DNA of 53,814 nt, from contig JADZEW010000025.1 of assembly GCA_020850325.1 (NCBI GenBank), forward strand, positions 1-53,814, given 5' to 3'. The DNA comes from Methanoregulaceae archaeon. GTDB lineage: Bacteria > Armatimonadota > Fimbriimonadia > Fimbriimonadales > Fimbriimonadaceae. The notes beneath the pieces were generated by a model. It was not told where the DNA came from, did not search any database, and saw only the letters and a list, made by a program, of their open reading frames with translations. A program made the position numbers and the translations under genes. Positions 1-7,731 of the stretch are shown piece after piece. Position 1 is the stretch's first letter, and each line of letters begins with the position of its first letter.

Positions 1-115
1 AAGATAGCGTTCGACTCCCGCCGCGGACGACGCGTGCACACTCTCGCTATGGGCCTCGATTAGCCCAAGGGGAATCGTGCCTTCCCGCGTCGTTCCCGAC
101 TCGCAGTGTTTTACT

Positions 116-190
116 AGGGGAAGGATCATCTTCCTCACCTTGCAGGGGAGGATCTTCGCGCTCCGCGCGAAGAGGTGGGGTGAAGTGACC
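116..190 (-). repeat. Hairpin-rich REP-like repeat, inverted copy (family R1)
   Basis: On the minus strand this stretch reads CACCCCACCTCTTCGCGC, then GGAGCGCGAAG, then a CCTCCCCTGCAAGG segment. This is the same order as the right halves of the copies at 15472-15602 and 16030-16145. The GCGCG palindrome and the GGGGAGG blocks can form stems. It lies upstream of the deacetylase gene in the opposite orientation to the other two copies. I see no gene between 1 and 327. Confidence 0.6.
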
Positions 191-327
191 GCCGGAGTCT
201 GTCAGCTCAGGCTCCCCAAAAGCGAAAGCCGGCCTCGAGAAGGGGATCATGTCTCGAAGGCCGGCAGAGATCGGAGGTCAGTTCGCTCTCGGGTCCTTGC
301 TCACCCGATGTATGAAGTGCAACAAAG

Positions 328-1182
328 ATGGACGATTTTGAGTTCCCGCGGAGCCAACTCATTGCAGGAATCGGGTTCAATAGACGCTTCATGAGTTGGA
401 TTGCGTTGAGTTCTATGTTTGCGGCGGGGGTGTTCTCGGGCGCGACGGGCACGGCCGATGCACGCAAACCGGGACTCGCCGACCAGTCAATCCCCAACCG
501 GTACAGGGGCAAGAACGTGATCAACAAGCCCAAGGGATTCAGCGAGAAAGTCATCGCACTGACGTTCGACGACGGCCCCCACGCCCAGAACACACCGCAG
601 GTCCTCAGCCAGTTCGACCGCGTGGACGGCAAGACGACCTTCTTCGTGGTCGGAACGATGGCCAAGGCGAACAAGCGGCTGCTGAACGACATGGCCATGC
701 GCGGCCACGTGATCGGCAGTCACTCCTGGTCGCACAAGGCGGCGCCCACCGAAAAGGAAGCGGGACCCGAGATTTGGAAAACGGCGCGGGCAATCTACAA
801 CGCCACCGGGCAGTGGCCCTCCGTTTATCGACCTCCTTACGGCATCCTCGACAACCGCACGTCGAAGGTGGCGCGTCAGGATCGGTACGGAGTGATCCTG
901 TGGAACAAGAACGGTGCCGATGCCACTTCGAAGGCGACGGCGAAGTCGATTGCCGAACAGGTGATCGGCGGGGCCAAACCGGGCGACATCGTTCTGCTCC
1001 ACGATGGCCCGGGTAAGTCAAACACCACCATCAAGGCCTTGCCAACCATCCTCGACGAACTCAAGAAGAAGGGCTACACCTTCATCACCGTGCCCGACAT
1101 GCTGCGCAGGTGGGAATCCTACTTGAACCGGCAGGCAAAGGCGAAGAAGCAACCCCCGTCGCCCAAACCGGCGTCTAAGTAA
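328..1182 (+). CDS. Secreted polysaccharide deacetylase (NodB domain, CE4)
   Basis: Metal-dependent N- or O-deacetylase of the carbohydrate esterase 4 family. Likely substrates are peptidoglycan or another extracytoplasmic amino-sugar polymer; the substrate cannot be told from sequence. The NodB motifs are all present: TFDDGPH (about residues 79-85, with the catalytic base and metal Asp), HSWSH (132-136, metal histidines), RPPYG (168-172), and LLHDGP near 225. An N-terminal hydrophobic stretch follows NRRF, so the protein is exported. The ATG at 328 is used because it supplies the positively charged n-region; an in-frame ATG at 391 would give a signal peptide without basic residues. The M48 protease gene begins 2 bases after the stop, so both are probably co-transcribed. 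Confidence 0.9.
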   Translation: MDDFEFPRSQLIAGIGFNRRFMSWIALSSMFAAGVFSGATGTADARKPGLADQSIPNRYRGKNVINKPKGFSEKVIALTFDDGPHAQNTPQVLSQFDRVDGKTTFFVVGTMAKANKRLLNDMAMRGHVIGSHSWSHKAAPTEKEAGPEIWKTARAIYNATGQWPSVYRPPYGILDNRTSKVARQDRYGVILWNKNGADATSKATAKSIAEQVIGGAKPGDIVLLHDGPGKSNTTIKALPTILDELKKKGYTFITVPDMLRRWESYLNRQAKAKKQPPSPKPASK

Positions 1183-1184
1183 CT

Positions 1185-1982
1185 ATGAAGAGGGTCACAA
1201 CGGTTGCGCTCAGCCTTGCGTTAGCCGGCACAGTTGCCGCCGACGCGTTTAAGCCTAGCAAGGCCGATCAGGTGAAACTGGGCAAGCAGGCCGCACAGCA
1301 AGTCCGCCAGAAGTACAAGGTGCTTCCGGCTAGCGATGCCCGCGTGAAGCTGCTGCGCTCGGTCGGCGCCAAGATCCTCGCCACGGTCGATGATCGAAAG
1401 GAGCCGTGGGAGTACAGCTTCGACGTCATCGACAGCAAGGAAGTGAACGCCTTTGCCTTCCCGGGCGGGCCGGTGTTCTTCTTCACGGGATTGCTGAATC
1501 GGATGAAGACCGAGGATCAGTTGGCGGCAGTTGTGGCGCATGAGTTGGTCCACGTTCGTCGCGAGCACTGGGCCTACCAGTACGCCGACAGCCAAAAGCG
1601 ACAACTAGGCCTGACGCTGATTTTGATTCTGGCGAGGGCAAATCGCACCACCGCCGACTTGGCCGGGCTCGTCGATGGACTGGTCGATTTGAAGTACTCC
1701 CGCGGCCACGAGACTCAGTCGGACGACCAAGGCATGGACATGATGATCTCGGCAGGCTACAACCCGCGAGGGATGGTCGAGATCTTCCAGATTCTAAAGG
1801 ACGCCGCCAAGGGCGGCAAACCGCCGGAGATCCTCAGCAGCCACCCGGATGACAATAACCGGATCAAGCGGATGGAAGACCGGATTAAGAAGACGGGCAA
1901 GACCTTCCCGCCGCAGCGTCCGTTGCCTTGGGACACCAGTGCGTACTCGACGCTTCGCGCCGGGTTGCGTTGGAACTGGTAG
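1185..1982 (+). CDS. M48-family metalloprotease with signal peptide
   Basis: Zinc endopeptidase of the M48 (BepA/LoiP/HtpX-like) group, predicted to act in the periplasm. A typical signal peptide occupies residues 1-20 (MKRVTT followed by a hydrophobic run to VAAD). HELVH at 119-123 supplies two zinc ligands and the catalytic Glu. GHETQSD near 175-180 supplies the third ligand Glu (E176). At 265 residues it is a compact peptidase without TPR repeats. It starts right behind the polysaccharide deacetylase gene, so the two secreted hydrolases may serve cell-envelope turnover together; that link is inference. Bacterial members of this family often do quality control of outer-membrane proteins. 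Confidence 0.9.
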   Translation: MKRVTTVALSLALAGTVAADAFKPSKADQVKLGKQAAQQVRQKYKVLPASDARVKLLRSVGAKILATVDDRKEPWEYSFDVIDSKEVNAFAFPGGPVFFFTGLLNRMKTEDQLAAVVAHELVHVRREHWAYQYADSQKRQLGLTLILILARANRTTADLAGLVDGLVDLKYSRGHETQSDDQGMDMMISAGYNPRGMVEIFQILKDAAKGGKPPEILSSHPDDNNRIKRMEDRIKKTGKTFPPQRPLPWDTSAYSTLRAGLRWNW

Positions 1983-1996
1983 CGGCCTTAGCGCGG

Positions 1997-2024
1997 TACG
2001 ACGCCCCCGCGCGCCTCGTGGGCT
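1997..2024 (+). repeat. 28-bp dispersed repeat, copy 1
   Basis: Begins TACGACGCCCCCGCG and is an exact 28-base match to 2108-2135. A shorter, slightly diverged copy lies at 25962-25985. It sits in the convergent gap between the M48 gene and holA (1983-2147), which holds no gene. Confidence 0.8.
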
Positions 2025-2107
2025 TCCGGCGTATGAATGTAGGCGCAGGTTTCGAGGCCCGAGAAGTGCGAGGGACGAGGCCCTGCGCTTGAGAATAATG
2101 TGCTGTT

Positions 2108-2135
2108 TACGACGCCCCCGCGCGCCTCGTGGGCT
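2108..2135 (+). repeat. 28-bp dispersed repeat, copy 2
   Basis: Exact second copy of the 28-base unit at 1997-2024 in the same orientation, 111 bases downstream. It ends 12 bases before the 3' end of holA. Confidence 0.8.
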
Positions 2136-2147
2136 CCAACCTCGAGA

Positions 2148-3212
2148 CTAGTGCACGTGCGCTCGGGGCTTGACCGCGGCGACCAACTCCAGCACCATCA
2201 TCTCCAGGGCATCGCGCGTGGAGAACGACGGCTCCAGTCCCTTGATCCGGGACTCCGTCGTCACCAAGACCTCCAAACATTGGCCGATCTGGTCGAAGGA
2301 CAGCTTCTCCGCGGCGCGCATGGCCAGCTTCTGCGGATAGTCCTTCTGGGAGAGCAGGCTTTGGTGGCTGGGAAACTGGTCGGAAACGCTCTTGGGGATC
2401 GACGTGAGCGTGCCGCGGCCTTCGATCAGCGCCCGCGCCTGCCAGATGAGCCGCAGCTGCCGGGTGAGGTTTGGAAACACGTCGCGCATCGCCGAGCCCT
2501 CGAGCTTGGCACCGTTGCCGACCAGCACCCGGAGCTGGTCGAGGGCGGCCCCAGCCTTCCCTTGCATGATCGAGTCGATGAGGCCAAAAACGTTGTACTC
2601 TCGCGAAGCGACGACGAGCGCGCGAACATCTTGGTCCGTGATCTGAGGGGCCTCGCCGACGTAGATCACCACCTTTTCCAACTCGCCAAGCGCATGGCTG
2701 AGATTCATCGAGGTCATTTCCTTAAACGCTTCCACCGCTGCGGGGGTGAGCCGCTTGCCGGACTCTGCCGCGGCCTGCTGAAGATAGCCTTCAAACGCTT
2801 TTGGGTCGATGGTGAATTTGTAGACAACGCCCACCTTCTCCACTGCCTTCTGCCACGCGGCGACGCGTGGAACGAACTTGCGATCGTCGGTAGCCGAGTA
2901 CTCCTCGTCGGCGACGAGGATCAGGAGCGCGGTTTCGGGGAGATTTGCTGAGGCGAGTTCCTTCGCCTCGTCGCTCTTGAGCAGGTGCCGAACGATAGCG
3001 ATTCGCCGGGGGCTGAGAAAGGGAGACGTCCCGCATGAGGCCAGCCATTGCGAAGGGCTGGAACTGTCGCCCGAGAAGTTCTCGATGTCGAAGTCATCGC
3101 CCCCCGAGCCCGCGGCGACCAGCTCGTTCAGCGCGGAAAGGCGGAGGGAGTCCTCCTCGCCGCTCAGCATCACGATCTGATGGGACAACGCCCGCGAGAC
3201 ATCGAACTTCAC
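2148..3212 (-). CDS. holA: DNA polymerase III delta subunit
   Basis: Clamp-loader subunit that opens the beta clamp during loading onto DNA. The 354-residue length is normal for HolA. Seen in the sequence: an N-terminal domain with VMLSGEEDSLR (the degenerate P-loop region of delta), a middle region with FEGYLQQAAAESGKRL, the SHALGELEKVVIYVGE segment typical of HolA, the REYNVFGLIDSIMQGK motif, and a C-terminal helical collar domain. It is the last gene of a minus-strand run and begins 9 bases after the transglutaminase stop. It is therefore probably translated from the moxR-DUF58-transglutaminase transcript, an unusual partner for a replication gene. Confidence 0.93.
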   Translation of the reverse strand: MKFDVSRALSHQIVMLSGEEDSLRLSALNELVAAGSGGDDFDIENFSGDSSSPSQWLASCGTSPFLSPRRIAIVRHLLKSDEAKELASANLPETALLILVADEEYSATDDRKFVPRVAAWQKAVEKVGVVYKFTIDPKAFEGYLQQAAAESGKRLTPAAVEAFKEMTSMNLSHALGELEKVVIYVGEAPQITDQDVRALVVASREYNVFGLIDSIMQGKAGAALDQLRVLVGNGAKLEGSAMRDVFPNLTRQLRLIWQARALIEGRGTLTSIPKSVSDQFPSHQSLLSQKDYPQKLAMRAAEKLSFDQIGQCLEVLVTTESRIKGLEPSFSTRDALEMMVLELVAAVKPRAHVH

Positions 3213-3221
3213 GCCGGAAGC

Positions 3222-5303
3222 CTACCTTCGTTGCCGCAGTCGGCGGCGCAGTTCCTGCGTGCCGGACTGGAGAGCCGCCACGGATTCCGCCGGCACCTGC
3301 TCGGCCGAATACAGTGCCTCAACGTACCGATCGTTGAGGGCGCGGGCGTCGCTGACTTCCTCACCGAGATGCTCGGCAATGGTCTCGAGATACTCGGTCG
3401 CCGTCTGGCTGGGCCGCTTGGGCTTGCCCGATCGGTGTTCCATCGCCGACACGAAGATCCCGTACTGCTTCCCTACGGCAGACCGCAGCGGATCCTTAAC
3501 CGGGCGACGCTTGCGCACGATGTAGTTCACGGTCACCGGGGTCATGACGATGGCGAGACCGCCGAGAATGATCAACCCGATCCGAACCCATTCTTTCTCC
3601 AGCAGGCTCTCTTCGGCATTCGGCGTACCGACCCCCTGCGAGCCCTCGGTAGCATCGACCGCTACCCAACCCTGGCCTTCGAAGTACACCTCGGCCCAGG
3701 CATGCGCCTCGCTCTGGTGAAGCACCCAACGGTTCTGCTTGTCCTTAACGCCGAGTGCGGGGTAGTAGCCCGTCACGTAGCGGGCAGGCAAGCCGGCGAC
3801 GCGGCTCATAACGACAACCGATGTCGCAAACAGATCGCAATAGCCCTTGCGCCCTTCGAAGAGGGCCCAATCGACGGGATCGCGGCCTGCCGGCACACCG
3901 GCGGCGCTGAGATCGTAGGCGATCCGAGAGGACACCGTCCGCTTGATCGCCTGGACTTTGTCGTAATCGGTAGACGCGTTGGCGATCACCTCGAGAGTCA
4001 GCGCACGGACGCGGTCAGTCGCTTTGCTGCCGCCCTCGCGGGCGTACCGATCCATGTCTCCGCGAACCACGGCACCCGCCGGCGTTCCGAACGGAGGCAC
4101 ACGGACGACGCCGCTCACTCTTCTAATTCGGTTGCCTTGCTGCGTCAGCCGGATTCCACCGTCCTGCAACCGCATAAAGTTGTAGCTGTCATTGAGGAAC
4201 TCGATCTCGCCGGGAAGCGGCACAAACTCTTGAAAGCCCTCGATGAACTGGACCTCAAACCCAACCTTCTCATAAGGCTCGATCTGCAGCCTGGATCGGT
4301 TCATGAAGCTCGACAAGTCCTGAACGGCGGCGGACATGACCGCACGGCTCGCAAACTCATCGACTTGACGCCAGCCCCGACCGGTGTACTCATCGTAGGT
4401 GCGCTGGCGCAGGTAGCGAGGCCGGCGGTCGCTGGTCGCGAGGGTGAAGACCGGTTTCTTCTGCAAGTTGTTTCGCGGCCCTTGCCCGACGTTCACGTTG
4501 CCCGACGCACTTGCCGTGAAGGCATTGCTTGCCGGCGCCAGGGTCGGCGACGCTTGAGGCACATTGAGCTGGACTAAGCCCGCCACACCCTGCACCGAGC
4601 TTTGGAAGACCGGCGCGCCGAGGACGCTCAAGAGAATGATGACGGCGGCGGAGCCGAGTGCCCATTCGGGTCCAGCCATCCAGCGCCAAGGACCCTGCTT
4701 GAGTGACTCATAGAGCGACGATGCCACATCGGCCGCAGCGGCCAGAATGCTGGTGCCCCCGGCGGGGGCATAGCCTGACTCCTGCGCCTGGACCATCATC
4801 ACCCGACCATGGGCACGGGCAAAGAGGGTGGCGAAGCAAAGCAAGAACCCGAAGAAGGCAAACGGTGCCGCGTCGTACGTATCCCACGCGCCGACTAAGC
4901 CAAACAGCGCAATGCAGGGAACGGCCTGGAAAACGATCGTCGAGTCGCGCCACGTCAGAAAGCTGCCGATCGCGATCATCCAGGCCAAGGCGGCAGCAAT
5001 CACCAACTGGATGGGAAAGCCGCCCATGGGCAGCATCGCGTTCAGCGGCTGCACATAGATGACGGACAAGATGGCCACTATCGAGTACACCAAGCCGCTG
5101 ATCCAGGCGAACCGCTCATGCAAGACGCGAGTGATCAGAAAGCTGATGAAGGTGCCGACAAGGATGATCGCAATAAGGAACCATGCGACTTCTACCTGGC
5201 GCAAGCCCATACCGACGCTAAAGACAGCCAGGCACGAAGCGAGCGCGGAGAGGCTGAAATCGAGCCACCCTAACCGAAAGACATCTTTCTGGAAGTTTTT
5301 CAT
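3222..5303 (-). CDS. Membrane transglutaminase-like protein (TgpA/DUF3488 type)
   Basis: Membrane protein of 693 residues. The N-terminal ~170 residues form about five or six hydrophobic helices, with a further helix near 216-232. An extracytoplasmic region then leads to a transglutaminase-like papain-fold domain with the triad visible: C489 in GRKGYCDLFATS, H534 in SEAHAWAEVY, D550 in WVAVDATEGS. Another TM helix (about 575-595) precedes a cytoplasmic tail resembling DUF4129. This is the architecture of TgpA, essential in Pseudomonas aeruginosa. It is the third gene of moxR-DUF58-transglutaminase, the classic arrangement for this family, and starts 3 bases after the DUF58 stop. The true substrate is unknown. 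Confidence 0.9.
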   Translation of the reverse strand: MKNFQKDVFRLGWLDFSLSALASCLAVFSVGMGLRQVEVAWFLIAIILVGTFISFLITRVLHERFAWISGLVYSIVAILSVIYVQPLNAMLPMGGFPIQLVIAAALAWMIAIGSFLTWRDSTIVFQAVPCIALFGLVGAWDTYDAAPFAFFGFLLCFATLFARAHGRVMMVQAQESGYAPAGGTSILAAAADVASSLYESLKQGPWRWMAGPEWALGSAAVIILLSVLGAPVFQSSVQGVAGLVQLNVPQASPTLAPASNAFTASASGNVNVGQGPRNNLQKKPVFTLATSDRRPRYLRQRTYDEYTGRGWRQVDEFASRAVMSAAVQDLSSFMNRSRLQIEPYEKVGFEVQFIEGFQEFVPLPGEIEFLNDSYNFMRLQDGGIRLTQQGNRIRRVSGVVRVPPFGTPAGAVVRGDMDRYAREGGSKATDRVRALTLEVIANASTDYDKVQAIKRTVSSRIAYDLSAAGVPAGRDPVDWALFEGRKGYCDLFATSVVVMSRVAGLPARYVTGYYPALGVKDKQNRWVLHQSEAHAWAEVYFEGQGWVAVDATEGSQGVGTPNAEESLLEKEWVRIGLIILGGLAIVMTPVTVNYIVRKRRPVKDPLRSAVGKQYGIFVSAMEHRSGKPKRPSQTATEYLETIAEHLGEEVSDARALNDRYVEALYSAEQVPAESVAALQSGTQELRRRLRQRR

Positions 5304-5306
5304 GAG

Positions 5307-6632
5307 TTAGATGGCGGTGTACGGGACGCTGACGACGGTCGCGCCCATGGTCGAGACTTCGCCCAGGTACTCCTCGGAGAGGGCAGGCAGGCGAGCATGC
5401 TTCTTCGAAGGCACGTAGTCCTGGGGGTCGTAGCCCAAAACCAAGACTCGGAGGCCACGGCCCACCGCTTCCCGGACGACACCAGGCAACTGCGGATCGG
5501 CGGTCGAGATCAATACATAGACCATCGAGCCTTGAGGGAGTTTGGTCATGGCGCGGGCGAGCTCTTCAGCTACGCTCTCGTGTCCGTCCGGCTCGATGCC
5601 CGCCAAGGTCGCAAGGACTTCCTGCTGCCTCTCGTGAGGCGAAGCGCTGGGGCGATGACCCTCTTCAAGCGTCGGAAAGAGCACCTGGGCGCCATTTCGC
5701 AGCATCCGCTCGGTGAGATAGGCGGTGTTGCTGCACATGCGTTCAAGGGTGGTATTCCCGCCGATGCCGTGGTCGGTGCCGGCAGATCGCTGGATGACGA
5801 AGCCGACAGCGGCGTGGGAGCCCGTCTCGAACTCCTTCACCAGGAGTTGGCCGGCCCGGGCGCTCGAGCGCCAATGGATGTAGCGAATCGAATCGCCGGG
5901 AACATACTCGCGTACACCGCGGGGCTCGATACCGGCCCCACGGGCCTGGCCCATTTCGGTCTCTGCTGAACCCCAGCCCGAGGCCGACGGAAGGTCGAGT
6001 TCGAGGGGAATGGGGGTCGGCACCACCAACATCTCGGTCGGCGACATGTCGTAGTTCTTCGTCATCGTCACCAGGCCGAGAGCGTCGGTGCCGTGAACGG
6101 TGACCGAACTCCACTTGAACCGGCCCCGCCGCAAGGGTCGGAAGCGATATTGAGTTCGGATGGGCACGTCATACGCGGGGGCCACCGGCAGGCTTGCCGT
6201 ACGCTCGGCGACGGCCAGCCGAGAGGGCAAGTTATCGGTGACCGACACCAGCGGGCGTCGGATTCGGCGCTCGCTCCACACGACCATTTCAACCGTGACC
6301 AACTCGCCGACTTGCGCCTTCTCGGGGGCAACACGCTCGAACTGCAGTCCGCGCACCGCAAGCCATGCCTGGACTCGCGAAGCGGCGAGCGTGGCGATTA
6401 ACGCCGTGCTCATGTAGAACAAGCCGGGAGAGTTAAGCATGACCGCCACGGTCGCCAGAAAGAACGCGGAGGTCGAAACCGCCACACCGGCAACACTACG
6501 CAAACCCCGGCGTGGAGCACTGGGGTTCTCGCGGCGCATGCGCTGTTCTCTTGCCACCGAGCGGATGCCAATAAACAAGGCACCCACCACCAAGATGAGA
6601 AATGCGATTCCGTAGTAGGCGGCAATGCGCAT
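5307..6632 (-). CDS. DUF58 domain membrane protein
   Basis: Two N-terminal hydrophobic segments (about residues 5-23 and 49-85) anchor the protein. A beta-rich region follows, then the diagnostic DUF58 block at about 242-258 (YVPGDSIRYIHWRSSAR) and LLVKEFE. The C-terminal part has a von Willebrand A-like Rossmann fold. Members of this family sit between a MoxR ATPase and a membrane transglutaminase and are thought to work as the VWA-type partner of the MoxR chaperone. Here the order is moxR, DUF58, transglutaminase with gaps of 7 and 3 bases, so a single operon is near certain. The molecular role is unproven. Confidence 0.9.
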   Translation of the reverse strand: MRIAAYYGIAFLILVVGALFIGIRSVAREQRMRRENPSAPRRGLRSVAGVAVSTSAFFLATVAVMLNSPGLFYMSTALIATLAASRVQAWLAVRGLQFERVAPEKAQVGELVTVEMVVWSERRIRRPLVSVTDNLPSRLAVAERTASLPVAPAYDVPIRTQYRFRPLRRGRFKWSSVTVHGTDALGLVTMTKNYDMSPTEMLVVPTPIPLELDLPSASGWGSAETEMGQARGAGIEPRGVREYVPGDSIRYIHWRSSARAGQLLVKEFETGSHAAVGFVIQRSAGTDHGIGGNTTLERMCSNTAYLTERMLRNGAQVLFPTLEEGHRPSASPHERQQEVLATLAGIEPDGHESVAEELARAMTKLPQGSMVYVLISTADPQLPGVVREAVGRGLRVLVLGYDPQDYVPSKKHARLPALSEEYLGEVSTMGATVVSVPYTAI

Positions 6633-6639
6633 GGTCGGG

Positions 6640-7623
6640 CTAGCTCACCGGAATCGGAGCCGGAACGCCCTCGAGAATGCGCTCGATGACTTGCTCGGAC
6701 GACGAACCTCGCACCCGAACCTCGGCGCGCGCCAGCACGCGGTGAGCGAGGATCGCTGGCGCGACCGCCTTCACGTCGTCCGGTCGCACATAGTCGAGTC
6801 CCTGCATCGCGGCCATCGCCTGGGCCCCGCGCATCAAGTAGAGGGAGCCTCGTGGCGACGAGCCCATGATGAGCTGGTTGCTCTCTCGCGTGGCACGAAC
6901 CACATCGACGAGGTACTCGCGCACGGCCTCGTGAACAAAGATCTCGCGCACCGCGTGCTGCATTTCGACAAGCTGCGGGAGCGTGATGACGTTTTGGACG
7001 GTTTCCAGAGGGTGGGCGATGCGCTGATCCATCAAGACCTTCACCTCTTCGTCGCGTCCAGGATAGCCCATCGCAAGCCGCATGAAGAACCGGTCAAGCT
7101 GGGCTTCGGGCAGCGGATAGGTACCGGTCATTTCGACTGAGTTCTGAGTGGCGATGACGAAAAACGGGCTGGGGAGCGGCCGCGTTTCGCCGTCCGATGT
7201 AACCTGGCGCTCTTCCATGGCTTCGAGCAGCGAGGACTGGGTCTTGGGGGTCGCGCGGTTGATTTCGTCGACAAGGACCACGTTCCCAAAGATCGGACCC
7301 GCCCGGAACTCGAACCGCTGGGTCTGCTGATTAAAAATCGACGAACCCGTGATGTCGGCGGGAAGCAGGTCGGGCGTGAACTGGAGACGCCGGAACTCGC
7401 CGCCGATGGCTCGGGCAAGTGCCTTGGCGAGCGTTGTCTTGCCGACCCCGGGAATGTCCTCAATCAGCAAGTGCCCATTGCAAAGAAGGGCAATGACGGA
7501 CATTTCGACCGTATGCCGTTTGCCGACAATGGCCTTTTCAACTTCATCGACGAGTATGCCGGCTAAAGCGGCGATTTCAGATACCTGCAACGATTCGTTA
7601 CCCCCACATCTCTTGGAGCTCAT
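6640..7623 (-). CDS. MoxR family AAA+ ATPase
   Basis: AAA+ ATPase of 327 residues, cytoplasmic, thought to act as a chaperone or maturation factor for its operon partners. Walker A is GVGKTT (59-64) after GHLLIEDIP. Walker B is VVLVDEINRA (115-124). Sensor 1 is FFVIATQNSVE, and the C-terminal lid helical domain carries SSPRGSLYLMRGAQA. It is the first gene of the minus-strand run moxR-DUF58-transglutaminase-holA. The 108 bases upstream (7624-7731) hold no gene; two TCTGACCA direct repeats about 22 bases apart stand out there on the plus strand, of unknown meaning. Confidence 0.93.
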   Translation of the reverse strand: MSSKRCGGNESLQVSEIAALAGILVDEVEKAIVGKRHTVEMSVIALLCNGHLLIEDIPGVGKTTLAKALARAIGGEFRRLQFTPDLLPADITGSSIFNQQTQRFEFRAGPIFGNVVLVDEINRATPKTQSSLLEAMEERQVTSDGETRPLPSPFFVIATQNSVEMTGTYPLPEAQLDRFFMRLAMGYPGRDEEVKVLMDQRIAHPLETVQNVITLPQLVEMQHAVREIFVHEAVREYLVDVVRATRESNQLIMGSSPRGSLYLMRGAQAMAAMQGLDYVRPDDVKAVAPAILAHRVLARAEVRVRGSSSEQVIERILEGVPAPIPVS

Positions 7624-7731
7624 CGGGCTCCTTTTCGGTTACGTCTGACCACAGATCAGACTGCTCTGACCAGTCTCTACGTTCGCAATGGCGGCAACGT
7701 CCCACGAGTTCCCCCATTTGGGCGGTATGCC

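Noticed and set aside
1-115. A partial gene at the left edge
   Set aside because: No frame there has coding character or a domain; the short frames overlap the R1 repeat.
3048-4577. Long plus-strand open frame (about 509 codons)
   Set aside because: It is antisense to the end of holA and to the membrane transglutaminase, both strong genes. High GC at third positions creates such shadows; its translation has no domain signs.
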